From Polytrichum commune (taxonomy: Eukaryota > Streptophyta > Polytrichopsida > Polytrichales > Polytrichaceae), in assembly GCA_950295325.1 (NCBI GenBank), contig OX485808.1, positions 30,958,527 to 31,022,526 on the forward strand: DNA of 64,000 bases. Direction: 5' to 3'. The notes beneath the pieces are model-generated. The model saw only the letters and a program-made list of their open reading frames with translations. It was not told the origin of the DNA and ran no database searches. Shown piece after piece: positions 34,391 to 47,900 of the stretch; position 1 is the stretch's first letter; each line of letters starts with the position of its first letter. A program made the translations under genes and the position numbers.

Positions 34391-36110
34391 TCACCTTCCC
34401 TTATTGTTATCCGATCTCGAGGCTCTTAAATAGTCATAAATACGAAGGTGAACATTGTTGGGCACATGCAAAGTAGTTATGACTATAAACCCTACCACTT
34501 GATGAATGCGAGGCCACCCACCTCCATCCGGCAATCACTCGTTGGGTGGCAATTACAAATGAGATTGGCCTTTGTAAAGGAAAAAAGGGACCGTAATTAC
34601 ACTACCCACCTAACTTGCTTACCGAGTGCATGTGGGCCTTAGAGGAACTCCGCTCGCCTCCTCATGTGTAAGTGCATGAGTGAGTCAAAATGATGGTGAG
34701 AAACCATCTTGAGTGGCACCTACACCTAAGAACATCGATTTCATTTTTAATTTCACTACAAGCATGAGACTTGGACACCACATCTTACGTCGATGAAAAC
34801 TGATTTTTGAAATCTTAATCATCTAACATGGGAATTTTTGCCAAACTTCAATGGACACCCAATCTGAATGTAACATTTGTTTGACAATAGTTTACATAGT
34901 TAGACATTGGTTGGCATGAGATTCCATTGGCATCAATGTCGACCCCATATTCAAAAACATTGCCAACGTTGGAGTCCTAGACAATCGCCTTTGATTGATG
35001 AAAGTATAATGAAAATTTACCGTTGTAGTATATTTGCATATTGTTCAGTGGACGCGGGACAAGTTTCCAGAGACTCATGATGATTGCCCATGATTCATAT
35101 GTTTCTAGTGAAAGCACACACTCAAAGGCGCATTGTATCCATGTCCCAACCAAGATGCCGAAAACCACTCGATTTCAAAAATATTGACCCGACCCATCCA
35201 CATGTAAGTTGGCCTTCGTTTTTATCTCGAGAACGAGAAAGGGTGGTGGGGTATAAATGTAGGGGCCATGTTGAACTTCAAGGAAGGGCTCGGGGGGGGG
35301 GGCAGTGTGTTAAAAAGTTAAGGATATAGGTGCAAACAACCACTATTTTATAGGGGGGTATTACTTTCAAATTTTTTTTCACATGCTATCATTATGTAAA
35401 TTTATACTTTGGGTTAATAGAAAAATGGCTTGCATTACTTATAATTCCAAATTACCTATTATTCCATACCCTATAGTACTTTAAAGATGTCCAGTGCCAT
35501 TTTTGATACCCTATATTACTCTTAAGTTCATTTATAATTTTTTGCCCCCATGTTTTTAAAATGCCCTGTCATTTGTTCGCACGTATATTGCTACTCCAAC
35601 CAATGACTACCCCCCCCCCCCGAGAGGAAGGGGAGTTTACGGTTTCCCTACTCCAGGACTTAAGTTGAGATCAATTTGACCGGAGAATTTCTTATTTGCA
35701 CTAATTACGTGGGTGTGGACTTGAGATTGTTGTACTCTAGACTTGCTTCTTTATGACAACACGTGGCTTATAATATGAGGATTCCTTGATGATGATGATG
35801 ATGATGATTATTATTATTATAAGAATGTCATGATATGGTATTCAACTTCTAAACCCATGCAACATCCAAATGGAGAGATGGGACGACAACCAAAGCTTCG
35901 CCAACTTCAATGAAGTCTAATTTCATTTGCCCATAATGCCCTAACTTAACTTAGATTCCGATCGGAAGTGCAAAGGGCGATGAGGGCTTTACGCACATTC
36001 AAAATGTTGTTTTAGAACATGGGCTATATTGTAGGCCAAATGTAAAATATTCTTGGCCTTGACATGTGTGGGGAGCTTGATCCAAGGTTCCGTATGGGAA
36101 TCATGGTTCC
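34391..36110. other. Intergenic, no gene seen
   Basis: Contains a G run near 35291, a 12-base poly-C (35610-35621) and a GAT/TTA triplet microsatellite near 35788-35820. No coding signal was seen. Confidence 0.4.
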
Positions 36111-36116
36111 TTTCCA

Positions 36117-36370
36117 CTACACTAAAGAATGTATTTTATCTTCACTTACTATTTGGAATCATGCAATGCTATCTTTTCTTTTTCTTTTTTCTCGTTCTTT
36201 TTCTTTTTTCTCGTTCTTTTTCCTTTTTGCAAACAAGAGTCAAATTGGGCATTTGAGCATTATAGAACATCAACATCTTTACTCGGTAAAAAAATTGCAT
36301 CAATAGTAAAAATATATATCATTGTGTAACTCCAATTAGGAAGTGACACTCAATACAATATTTGGTGTAG
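36117..36370. mobile_element. MITE with CTACACTAAAG/TTTGGTGTAG ends
   Basis: 254-bp element with long imperfect inverted arms: CTACACTAAAGAATGTATTT ... CAATACAATATTTGGTGTAG, and TTTGGAATCATGCAATGCTA against ATCATTGTGTAACTCCAATT. The core has T-rich repeats. Confidence 0.65.
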
Positions 36371-36965
36371 TTCTCTTCCACTACATGAATGTACGATCCA
36401 CTACGATAATAGATTCCCAATCCATATCCACATACTAAAACTCATCTAGTGGAATTAAAACCAGAGGTAAAGATCCGTAGTTCCAGTTGATGGGCCGGTC
36501 CAACTTGTTTTGAACCAACAAAAAAAAATCCTATTTTTAAATATAAAACTTTGTTTTTTTATCAGATTTTTTTTCCCTCTAAAAAGGGGGCATTTCTACC
36601 CACAACAAGAGGTTTTCGAGGTTAGGCACATGTGAAGACCAAACAATCTTGATGGTTGGCCTACCAAACCCCATTCTTAAAACGGAGTTTTCAAATGTGC
36701 GTGACCCTTTCTTTCATACTTGATGACGTGTTGAATGTTCTTGACAAAAATGTTGTCTTGCTCACCGAACATTCTTTTTGGTTTGTCTCATCACCGGGTT
36801 TCTTGGAAACATCGGCTACCCAATTCGGAAATCTCTACATGACGTGGAAATTATCATCGTCTTCTAGACACACAACCAAAACAAATCACACTCACTTTCC
36901 TTTCCCGAAACTTGTCGGTCACATAGTTCCAATATATGTCAACTCCGGTCCATTCCTTCCAAATA

Positions 36966-37378
36966 CTCCCTCCGTTTCAGAATAAAAGTTATGTTTTAGA
37001 ACATTCGTGAGCTTAAGGTCATTTTTTGCACTTTTAGCACAAAATTGCATGCGTTGTATAGCTCTCACTAAGCGCTTTCTAGCGAGCTAGGGGTGTCCAT
37101 AGTAACACCCGTTCATCGCCATTCACGATTGACACCGATTCATCTCACACATAAAACCGCGTTGATGTGCGTCGACGCTGTCGAGTTCATATGTCAATTG
37201 TTAAACAAGTGTAAATTGTTATTTGACTTGGTAGTTCAATCACCAACAACATTTTACATTGTTTTTGGTAACATTCCAGTTTGTTTAGCAAAGTTTGAGA
37301 GAAATTTCACCAAATGTAACTTTTATTTCGTAACGCAGTTTATGTCCAAACGTAACTTTTATTTTGAAACGGAGGGAG
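36966..37378. mobile_element. Stowaway-like (Tc1/mariner) MITE
   Basis: Starts CTCCCTCCGTTTCAGAATAA and ends TTTTGAAACGGAGGGAG, the well-known Stowaway terminal repeat. TA flanks both sides (36964-36965 and 37379-37380). 413 bp, non-coding. Confidence 0.92.
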
Positions 37379-37380
37379 TA

Positions 37381-38485
37381 GAACTTAAGGGTTGGTTTAG
37401 ACTATAGTGAAGGAGTGTACTAGTTGGTCAAGAATTTCGACCCAAGACAAGGTTATTTGAGGCAACATTGGCTATGGTAGACAAGATGAAAAAAATACCC
37501 CCCTCCCCCCAAGGGGGAAAAAAAAACAAAAAAAAAAACAAAAAAAGCATTTTGGGACTGAAATGTTTGAAACACTTTGAGGAAGGTGTTGTTTTGGCCA
37601 TGAAGGATTAACTAGATGAACTGAACCCTTACCCCCTCATGAATGGTTATATCCTTTTGTGTTACATTGCATACGTAGAGTACCATGTTTTATTCTGTCA
37701 TAACATTACTAAGCAGTTGAACACTTCTCTTTTTCCCAAAATGAGAGCCAAAAATATATAATTTTGAAGAAGAAAACCTTCAGTCACCGAGGCTAGTCAA
37801 TGTTGGCATGTAACAAATTTTGAAACAATTGTTCGATAATCAAACTTGATGGTCATTGCTAGCTAGCAACAAACTAATAGGTCCTAAATCTCCCTACAAA
37901 ACCAATGGAGACGCCCAAATTAGACACACACATTGGTATACTCCCTCTCCCAAGTCTACAATAGCAAGCACAAGTGCTCTTGAAACATGGAGAATCCCAT
38001 AATAGCAAGGGCATTATACTCCCCCCATACCTAGACCCATGTATATGATTGTATTCCACTCAACACCAAAGTTATAAGTTCCATTGCGAGGATGCAACAT
38101 TATCATGGGTTGCTCACATGTTTATTCCCTTGCCACATGCGAGTGCTAGCAAGTGCTTAAGAATGTTATGCCAATCACAACATTTAGGAATTACCTAGCA
38201 TAAAAGTCCTTTAACATTTAAACATTGAGAAGGATTCTTTTTTGTTCCATGCAACCACCTCTGTTGCCCATACTTGTGTACATGTTTACGATATGATCTT
38301 CTTAATTTAGTCACATAAAACAACTAAAGTTTTGTACAAACCACCCTAAGTCCTAAACATGCCATTCATAGAGTCAAATCCATCATTGGAGGTACACATG
38401 TTCTTTAATAAGTCGATGAATGGAGATAAAGATTTCTAGACAAATTGGGGGAGATTTAAATTTGGGCGTTTTTGGGAGTTAAAAA
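37381..38485. other. Intergenic, no gene seen
   Basis: A/C-rich low-complexity sequence near 37497-37545; otherwise nothing recognised. Confidence 0.4.
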
Positions 38486-38489
38486 AAAA

Positions 38490-38525
38490 GGCGCCAAACT
38501 CCTCTTCTTGTAGGAGTTTGGTGCC
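38490..38525. repeat. 14-bp-stem hairpin
   Basis: GGCGCCAAACTCCT and AGGAGTTTGGTGCC can pair (one G-T) around an 8-base loop. Confidence 0.85.
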
Positions 38526-38690
38526 GAGCCTTTGAAGGACTTTGCATACAACAACTCTAACTTGAGAATAGGGTAACCAATTTCCCACCGACGAACAAAG
38601 AATGACCTCCAAGCACGTGATTTATTAAGTTACGTAAGATCAATACACCAGTTTTACCCCATTCATCGAGGGTTGGCTAATAATGCATGT

Positions 38691-39076
38691 GGAAAATTAG
38701 TGAAGGCGACACTAAGTTTCTCAACGCTATGAAATTAGTGCCACCAAAATATCCAGGGTTTCCGGAGCCCAAATGCATTTTCACCAACATTTTTGTCATG
38801 TTTTGATGAGTACCAATACTATCATACCATTTTACAACACCTGAAGTTATTGTTACTGCACCAATAGAACGATTCTCAAAGTTGCAACCTCAACTTTCAA
38901 ATCACCTTAAAACACACACACCAATTCTCTTGAAATCTACGGTAAACAAGCACAAATTCATGAACTTGGTATCACTTATTAGTCAAAACTTCAGCCCTTG
39001 CTAATGTTGGGAACTGGCAAACTAGAGCATGTTTCGGAAATTAATACCACACGCACTAATGAAGTGAACGTGATAA
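38691..39076. repeat. Dispersed repeat F (copy 1)
   Basis: Diverged match to 48545-48925, with shared landmarks ATGAAATTAGTGCCACCAAAA, TCATGAA followed by TTAGTGTCA-type sequence, and TTCAGCCCT. It is possibly a decayed inverted-repeat element. Confidence 0.5.
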
Positions 39077-39388
39077 ACGGTGCACTAATTAAAGACGACT
39101 TCAACGAGGGTTAAGCACTTACTTACTTACTTGCTTACTTAAGCTTACTCCCAAACCTCGCATCCTAGTAACGACACTTAACCCCTTATTAAGCCTTTTT
39201 AATAAGTACGGAAACGGGTACGATACTAATAACAAGATTAGGTAGGCGTCATCGGAGTCATCCGATTCAAGTCCCGGTGTGATGTAAGGATGCACATGTG
39301 GAGGACTTGAATAAGGATTCGGTTACTTGGTATTCGAAGTGGAGTACTAATAAGTTATGCCTAAAGTTGGTAAGGAACTTATAGCTAG

Positions 39389-40600
39389 CTAGGGGCTGCT
39401 CATAAGATAGAGTCGGATTTTGACTGCCCACCGGAATGCATGAGACTTTCTTAGCAATTCGTCACGACGGTGGGAGTCTAAAAACTTTAGTAGACTCGAA
39501 CTACCATAACTTAGTAGTAGGCTAAGGGGGGGGGGGGGGGCATGGCCGTGTAACTTGGAGGTGAAAACGATGGAAACTTCTTGTAGCTTGGAGCCTTGGA
39601 AGGTTCCTTTTTTTCGGAGCATATTTGACCTTGTAACCGACATCAAAAACCGTGAATTCGTGTTGGGGGATCAATTAAGTCATGGGGATTGTTGTCTAAG
39701 TAAGTAAGTCCACCTCGGATTCACATTTGAAGTGTCTCTCATTCACGCCAACACTAATCTCTTTCTTTTTCTCTTTTTCTGTCTGTCTCTCTCTCGGGAT
39801 ATCCATGATTGAATTTTGTATAACATTGGTAAATCTTGTGCTCCTCGTCTTTATTATATAAACAAGATGCCAAGCTCCACAGGGGTGTTGTTGGAAGACT
39901 AAAACCTAGGTTGTCACAAAAATTAAAGAGGAAAACAACATGTTCATTCCTAGCCCCTGGTCGTATTATTCTCTTGCCTAGGGTGAGGGGTTAATTACAC
40001 CGGCCACTTCTGACACCATTCGTTGGCATCTTCAGTTGTAATAGTGTGAAAAGTGGTGGGCCAACATCTATTTCTCAACGTAATCCCCAACAATTTCACG
40101 GTTGGAACTGGACGGGAACGTTGGTGGGATCGGAGCACAAGGCTTAGCAATGTTATGTGGTTGCCCTATCAATAGGAGAGACCTCCATAAGGTTTGTGAT
40201 CATTAGGTGGTGGGAGTCCATGATGTTTTAAGTATAAACGCAAAGTAACTCGGGGGCCAAGGTTTTGTGGAAGTTGTGCAATTTGGAGGTGAAAACATTG
40301 GGGACTTCTCGAAGCTTGGAAATTTCCCTTTTTAACACATTTGATCTCGTAATCAACATTAGAGCTCGCGAATTAAAAGTGAGGGTAATAAGTTCTAGTA
40401 AATATGTTGTAAACATGTGGAAGATTCCTTTGTGAGGTGGTTGTCTATATTATATACTCAAACTACTTATTAGGGGCCAATGATTCATGACAATCATGTG
40501 AGTTGGAGGTAAAATGTTGGAAACCCCTTACAACTTGGAAAGTCCTTTTGTAAAACATATGTAGACCACAAATTCAACATCGGAGGCCTCACATAAGTAT
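39389..40600. repeat. Three diverged copies of a coding-like repeat
   Basis: Segments near 39540-39650, 40270-40380 and 40500-40590 share CTTGGAGGTGAAAAC-like and AGCTTGGA-like blocks followed by a CATATTTGA-like block. On the minus strand the first two read open with related peptides (VFTSKLHGH, VFTSKLHNF). The origin is unknown. A 15-G run is at 39526-39540. Confidence 0.5.
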
Positions 40601-41455
40601 AGTAAGATTGAGTTGGGATGAAGATGGCCATAATTTTCATTGGAAGTAGGCTTAGTTCATGGATACTAAGGCAAAGCCGTGGCCTCTCTAGTGCAATTGC
40701 TTGTTGTAGACAAGCATTTTAGTTCTTGACTTTTGGTGTTCACTCTTTTGTAGAGATTCGAAGAAATGGATTACTAGGTGATGACCACAAGCCGGGTCCA
40801 CCCCATGGCTTTTACCTAACGTGATTATCATGACAAAAGAATCCTTTTGTAAACAATTTGTTAGACCATATACCATTATATAAACGAGGCCTTAAACACG
40901 TTTCAATGTGTGATTTACCCTAAGAGACTTTGGATGGAGTGTGTATATTAATCTCGACCCCAATGAAGATTACGTTATCACACACACACTTATCGCGTGC
41001 TAAAGTAATTAGGTCATATGTCACATAAGGTTGCTTGTATTGACAAACGTGGACATATTATAATGTTCGTGCATGTAGATTGTGGGACAATCTCCCGGTG
41101 TGATGTGATATGATGTGATGTGTAATATCGTGTATATGGGACACCCACACTAGCCAAGAATGTCCTTGCCCACACATGAAAAGTGTGCATTTGGGTGTCA
41201 CTAATTTACTCCATAGACTTCCATGATGACGAGGGTGTAGGGTTTAGGACGCTAATTACACGTCTAGGGTCTAATTAACATCGTGTTGGTTTTTTGCCAA
41301 CACGACAACTTTGTTGGGTATATATTGGCCTCAAAACACTACAATATGGATGATGGCGACAACAACAACAACAAATTAAGCCATGTGGGTAGCTAGATAC
41401 AATTGAAGGATAAGGTAAGTACAATGCTCCACATGGCATGTTCGGTTAATGCAAG
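40601..41455. other. Intergenic, no gene seen
   Basis: No coding or repeat structure recognised. Confidence 0.4.
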
Positions 41456-41460
41456 CACAT

Positions 41461-41650
41461 AGGTATGTGGGCCTTATGTGGTGGCTCTTCTTAATCGGAC
41501 ATCTATGGTTTTTGTAGTATATGACAAGGCTTGCAGTTATGAACGGACGTGCAAAAACATGTGGTACAAAGAGATTGGAGTATGTGCTCATAATATAGAC
41601 ACCGATTTAGGTTCAATAATCAACACAATTTGGGAGGCCATATGTGGTCA
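41461..41650. repeat. MITE family B fragment
   Basis: Shows GTATGTGGGCCTTATGTGG, TTCTTAATCGGAC and AAAGAGATTGGAGTATGTGC, all in family B order. Confidence 0.55.
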
Positions 41651-42140
41651 CCAAAAGAGAAGGAGAATCTTCTCTTTTACCACTTAGAACTCTTGCATCT
41701 TTCCTCCGATTATGAAACTTGAATTGATCCTATTTGGTGACTCACAATTGCTAATTAAATGACAAATTTGAGAGTGCCCACAACATGGCCACATACATAA
41801 CATTACTTAGGCTAGCATGAGTGGCCCCTTTAATGTATAAAGAAGCTACTAGGGATCCCATGAATTCGGCAATGAAGATTCAATGCAGAGTTGTCCCACC
41901 TAATTGCAGTGATGCACGCAATTGGGTCAAGTTCAATTGACAACGGGTTGTGGGGGCAAGCTAACTAGCATTGATTGGCTGGCCTTAATATCTTATATAT
42001 ACATATAAGGTATCGCCTCATTAATGATTAACCAAACTTTGAGTTCGGCTCACTTGGTTGTTCACCCTTCAAGAGTGAACAATACTCAAGCTAATTACCT
42101 ATTCATTTTGCAAGGGTGACCCAACATAATGATCCCAACA
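41651..42140. other. Intergenic, no gene seen
   Basis: Nothing recognised. Confidence 0.4.
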
Positions 42141-42147
42141 AACACAA

Positions 42148-42470
42148 TACACAAAATATGATATTTAGTGTTTGATACATTAAATACGAACGCATACACT
42201 AAATATCAATAACCCTATGAAAGTAAGTAACATTAAGTGTAACCTCAAACACTAAATATCAACTATGATAATATGTGGAAGTTACATGTTTGAATTTAGT
42301 GTTGGTAAGGATATGGAAAAAAAGGATATAATAAGGGAGGTGACGACAGGTAAGGTAGCGGCACATTTATGTCTAACACTAATTGTCAAAGAATTGAAAA
42401 TTAGTGTTGAGCATGGTAAGGTGGTAACAACACTAAATATAATCAAACACTAAACATCATATTTTGTGTA
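42148..42470. mobile_element. MITE with TACACAAAATATGATATTTAG ends
   Basis: 323-bp element with inverted ends (TACACAAAATATGATATTTA and AACATCATATTTTGTGTA) and several internal AACACTAAATAT/ATTTAGTGTT repeats that can pair along much of its length. Confidence 0.8.
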
Positions 42471-43335
42471 GTGTTGAGTAATGATATGACACCTTATGTG
42501 TCAATTTGATGCCCAACAAACAATAAGTGAAGGGCGACGATATAAGCTAAGAATCCACTATAGTCTCGTGCCTTTTGTGCATGAGACACGTGGTTGCCCG
42601 AGAAGGTGACGTGGCACTTGTGAACCAATGCGTAGGTGCCACCTTCCAAGTGTTGGGGATGAATGGTCGTGACACGTGGCGGAGGACGGCCAATGATTTG
42701 AGTACTGTAGTGACACCCATGACTTATAACATATATGACACCTATGACATCGGTGCGGTTGCATTGCCAGCATGCCAAAAACCAACCAACAAATGCTTAC
42801 AATAGGTTGCCACGTCATCGCCGGTTTGGAGGATATAACAATACAAGCATGGACCAAGTCTTCAATTGAAAGCACCAAAGCTTGGCATACCTATTCAAAC
42901 GTGTCTTTACGTCCACCACCGTTGAGACAACACATGGAACTAAATCAAATCATTGTATCGTTGATGAGTTTAATTACCCTTTATCATAATACCGTAGAGG
43001 GTTGGTTGTCTATTTCATTTTTACATGTGTTGAAATGGAGTTTCCATGTGGGATACAAGTGGGTCTCAATGAATATGGGTATGACATGTGGCAAGTTTTG
43101 AGGGGAACATAACGAATTTGTGTCCGAATAGAGAATCCTCTAAATAACATGGTTCGAACAACTCTTGTGACCACCTCACGGTTTCTAAAAGACAATTGGT
43201 CATAAAATTGTATTATAGTCAAGCTTGTGACAATGATGGATGGCTCATAAGTATGTGAGAAACAACCTATAAATAATTGTCCTTTCTGAGGGCAACATTT
43301 GATTGTTGTAAACTACGAGAGTGCCATTTTGAACA
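42471..43335. other. Intergenic, no gene seen
   Basis: Somewhat less AT-rich around 42560-42800, but no supported gene. Confidence 0.4.
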
Positions 43336-43490
43336 CCCATATTTGAGTGGTGTATGGGTAGGTGTGGATCTAAGATTGAACAATAAAAAGTGACTTGTTT
43401 AAAAACATTGGACTACATGATCAAAAATTGTTAGCCATTCTAGGCTTGATGGTGAATGCAATGGGAGAAAGGGGGGGGGGGGTACATGGT
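43336..43490. repeat. Dispersed repeat D, fragment
   Basis: TTTGAGTGGTGTATGGGTAG through TTAGCCATTCTAGGC matches the left part of repeat D. It ends at a 12-G run (43471-43482). Confidence 0.5.
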
Positions 43491-43904
43491 CTTCGTGGCT
43501 CCAACCATTTTTTTGTTGGGAAATTGGATAACCATAGCATCAACATGGGAGATTAGGAATTTTTCATAAATTGATGTTAAAATCTCATATCACAGTCACA
43601 ATTTCATTAAACATCCTTACTTTAAAATACAAGTTGAGAATCATTGCAAACAACAAAACGAGCTTATGAGTCATGTCTACCTTAGTGTTAGAGACCCCAC
43701 ACTTGTCAAATGAGATTAAGTTGGGAGGATTCAAACATAAACCTAAGGTGTAGGTTTTAATGAACATCCTAACAAAAATTCGAATGAATTCTAAGCCTTT
43801 GAGGGTATGGGAATCCTAAACATTTGTATACCTTGGGACAATATTGTTCCTAGGGATGATATTCACCACAATATATGTATGTGTTAATGACTTACTTGTC
43901 TGTA

Positions 43905-44070
43905 TCAAAAACCTAGATTTGATTGGTGTATTGGTAAGTTTGGCAAGAAACAAAGAACAAACATCATACAGACACATGTTTGATAGAGTTTGGACTATGT
44001 CTTCAAAATTTATCAAGTACTCCAAACTTAAAAGTGAACCTATCTGGGAGGATTTACGTACTAAGTCGAC
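43905..44070. repeat. MITE family B fragment
   Basis: Shows GATTTGATTGGTGTATTGGT, ACATCATACAGACACATGTT and GAACCTATCTGGGAGGA in family B order. Confidence 0.5.
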
Positions 44071-44341
44071 CCCTAAATGGCTACGCATTGCCTGGCCCAA
44101 AATGACCTTGGCTTGATCTTGGAAGTATGTAAGTGAATTCCAAAATTTTGAAAATGTTTATAGCCATATCGTATAAGTTTAAGACCAATCCAACCATACA
44201 GATGTTTAGAGCATGAAGTTGACAAGTACACCAAACATTTCCAACCGTCCAAATATTTGAATCTAGGATACTTTATTGATGAGGTACCCCCCCCCCAAAA
44301 AAATATTTATTTCTTATCAATATCCATACCTTTTTTTTCTA

Positions 44342-44951
44342 GTCACCGTGAACTTGGTGCAGCATCAACGCTCACAAGCTAGTGCAGAGATTGTGGAAGA
44401 GCTCGAGAAGCATTTCCATGCATCCAAAGTTATGGTTGCACTTGGAATTGTCTATCTATAGTATTGGGTTCTAGGCATAACTGATGATACATTCCCACGA
44501 CACATGGCGGTCCTTAAAGCATTCTATGGGGTTGCCAAGAAACTTGACCAAGGGAATGTTGTACATGCACTTGTTGATGTTTAGTCCTCTCTCTTCAAGA
44601 TGAGCATGGAGTCCAATTTTATGCAGGTAATGAATAAATATGGGGATCTTTATCCCATGACCGTGATATGGAATAAACTTATCACCGATTTGATTGTTGG
44701 CTTCAAGATTGTTTGAATTTCACAATTTGGCTGAAATCGTCGTCGTGCAAATCATGGGGTTTGTTGAGGATGAGAGAATATTCTCAACATGGAGTATCAT
44801 GAAGATGAAATTGAGGAGCAAGTTGACTGACCACTTAGATTTGACGGTGCACATGTGTTTGTCAGACCATTGGTGGCTTGACAATTTACCATCTGACGAT
44901 GCCTTTGTTGCATGGAAACAAGTGAAGGACAAGTACGCCATGCTTGCATGA
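44342..44951 (+). pseudogene. hAT transposase C-terminal remnant
   Basis: hAT transposases cut and paste DNA; their C-terminus holds the dimerisation region. Here the segment reads EIVEELEKHFHASKV, then DTFPRHMAVLKAFYGVAKKL, SSLFKMSMESNFMQV and YPMTVIWNKL, interrupted by TAG stops at about 44459 and 44582. After a frame change near 44695 it continues with LAEIVVVQIMGFVEDERIFS and MKLRSKLTDHLDL, the typical dimerisation-domain pattern (V-E-R-F-S, then M-K-x-x-L-R). The second stop interrupts a D-V-x-S-S-L-F stretch where Gln would be expected from family memory, so CAG-to-TAG change is likely. There is no N-terminal zinc finger or catalytic start nearby, so the copy is inactive. Confidence 0.7.
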
Positions 44952-44959
44952 GGCAATTT

Positions 44960-47900
44960 TCATTGCCAACTTGTTATGATCGGGCATGGCAAGTTTTTAA
45001 TCGTCTTGAGTTTTGTGAGTTACTTCTTATTTGTTTATGCACTAATGGCAATTGCAATTGCCTTTACGTGTTTGTCAAACTCTAATCAATGTCCACGATT
45101 TAGGAATGAGAAAAACAAAAGGCATCCGAGTGACACCCTAAAAGGTGAATGGTAATTTAACCACTTCATTCCAATAAACAGAGTATTTTTCTTCATCAAT
45201 CTCACATGGCCAATGTTTGTTTCTCATATAGCATCTTTGAGTATGGTTTCCATGATGCCGGCCATATCTCACAACTACTTGTGAAACATGCAACAATCGC
45301 AATGAGACCAACCACTCGTTCACAATTATGTGTTTGTTTTATGGACATTACTAACTTTCAAAATGCAAGTAGTACATTGTGCTGCAATTGGCCAAAGCCA
45401 TTTTCAGGCTAGGGTTCAACCCCCCCCCCCTCCAATCCCAAGCCCCCAAACACAATGCTTTTGTAACCAAACTTGTATACTCAATGTATGTTGCAACGTG
45501 TGTTTACTTGTCAGAGGAAAAGTGACAAGTTGTTGGTTCAAAGTTCGACATTTATACGTTCATGTTCACCCCTATACATATCCCCAATGACTTTAGATAG
45601 CATGCAATTATATATATATATATATATATATACACGTGATTGTTCTTCCTTTATATTCGCTTGCCCTAGAGTATGTGTCGCCATATTTCTTTCCCCCTTG
45701 TTTATAATACTTTTCACCAAAAAATTACTCCAAAAGTTTTACCACTACGTGGTAAAAACCCCACCCCCTTCACCACCCTAGCTACCTTTAGTCTTCCAAA
45801 ATGTTCACGCTGGTTGGGAGGTGGGATGGATGGATGAATATATGGATGGATGAACGGGCGGATGAATGGATGGTATTTGGACACGATACACCTGCCACAA
45901 TCCTACCTACCCTTTATTTTAGTATTTTACTAACTTAAGAGCGAGGAGGGCTGCCAGCGTGGCCACTAGACTTGGAGGCCCGCATGTGAGGGGCCGCGCC
46001 ACGATTGGTAGTTGGTCACAATTGGAAGCTTCTATGGCGGCGACAAATCAGGCGGCAGCATCACCCGCGAATGCCTACTGTACAGTGTCCTCATCCCCCT
46101 ATCTGTGCCACTTTTTCATCCCCACTTTCATCTTCTTTTGTTAAAAGGAAAAGGATCTCACCCGGATCGTACCCCTCCGGCTGTTAATGTGGACTACCGT
46201 GTGTATATGCGCCGGTTCTAGCTAGAATGAGAGCCAACGGAATGGATCACTAGAGGCTCGTCCGAAACCAAGCGATCCTATTGGCCCCGAGGGTCTCTCA
46301 AGTGTTGGCCACATACGCCCAAAACCGGAGGTTTTCACTCAAAAGGTGAAACTTTGGGACCACACAATCTGTGTAAATGAGCTGCCATTTTCGTTAGTTT
46401 AGTGACACCCCACCTCAAAGATGACTACTTTACAAAAAGATCAAAACATGGATTTAAAACATCTAAGACATGATGTTGCGTTCTTATTGGCTCCTATAAT
46501 GATGGCTTGTGATCTGTCCCCCCCCCCCCCGAACCATTTTCCAAGAGATGATAGTATGGTGAGGAGGCGAACCCTCGTTCCTAATTGCCAGTTCAATGTA
46601 GGTGGCGTGGGGGAGGGGGGGGGGTAATTTGGAGCCCCTTCGTCCATGATGGATGAGTTTAGAGACTTACCAACAATTCCCGATTAGGACCCCATCAGGG
46701 ATTTCAATCATGTTGGGATAGATTTTGGTAATTTCTTTTTGTGGGTGGTTGAAATAAGATTTGGGTATTTGTGCATAGAAGGACATGATTGTCAATTGTC
46801 ACGTCGATTAGAGCATGACACTTTTGAAGTTTTCAAAACTTATAAGAAGCAAATATTTCAAGGAAGCATGGGTCTATAGGTGATAATCTAGACCTCATGA
46901 AGGTGTTTATTTTTACTTCAACAGAAGTTTTTCATATATTCTTCCAATCCAAAAGCGGCTCCAAAAGAGTGTGTAGAACTTAAAATTATTTTAGGCTTAG
47001 TACCAAAATTCCAAATAGTTGCGGGTGCTATAGAGAGGGAGAAGGATTCCATGCGATTTATACGGTTGAAGAAGAAAGCTCACAATCCGATGACTATGGA
47101 ATAATTTTTTTGATGTTGATCGGCAATAATGGACACCCCTCCTTCCAACTTGTACACCAACAATTCTCCGTTTCGAAGTCTCCAACTTTGGCTATGGCAT
47201 CGCTTAGGGAATCGATAATGCCATGATACATGTCCCTGGTTTTGAGTGCTAAAGTGAGGAGGAATTTGTTTCAAAATAAGCAGTCATGGCATACTATACA
47301 CATTGGTAATTTGTTTGGGTGAACTTCTGGCTTTAGAGATTCACAGTATTTTCAATTCAAGATTACCAACACGGTAAGTGGAAACCCTCCTAATTTCCAT
47401 CTTCCTGCAGATGATAATTTTGCATCGCCTTGTACTCCTCCAAATCTAGCACAAAATCTCTTGAATTGTTGGTTATGGGTGGGCTTGAGACCACAAAGAA
47501 TTCAAAATCAAGCAATTTTATTGGTCGAGAGCAAAGTTTTGGATGCAAGGATTTTTCACACTAGGGTCCATGTTCATGGTATCGAAAAGAAGTGGCACTA
47601 ACATTATTAATTGTATATTAACTAGGATATTTGGGGGAATTTAAGGTGGATTCCCCACTTTGACTATAACTAGAAAGTCTTGGACTTCTTTGAGGATTTC
47701 TTTGAGGAGTCCTTTGAGTTTTAAGTGTTGACATGTTTCTTCTTCTTCTTCTTCTTCTTTCTTTCTTTTTCTTTTTCTCGACACTTATGTACACATATCT
47801 TATCTAGTCACGATTTCCTCCTCCCATCATTTGTGTGCTCCCCAAATAGAAGCAAACCCAAGAATGGAACTCAAAAGACCCTCAAAGTTTTCATGTGTCC

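Noticed and set aside
45959-46144. Short Ala-rich frame in a GC-richer patch
   Set aside because: Only about 60 codons, no conserved motif, and no exon partner could be found downstream.
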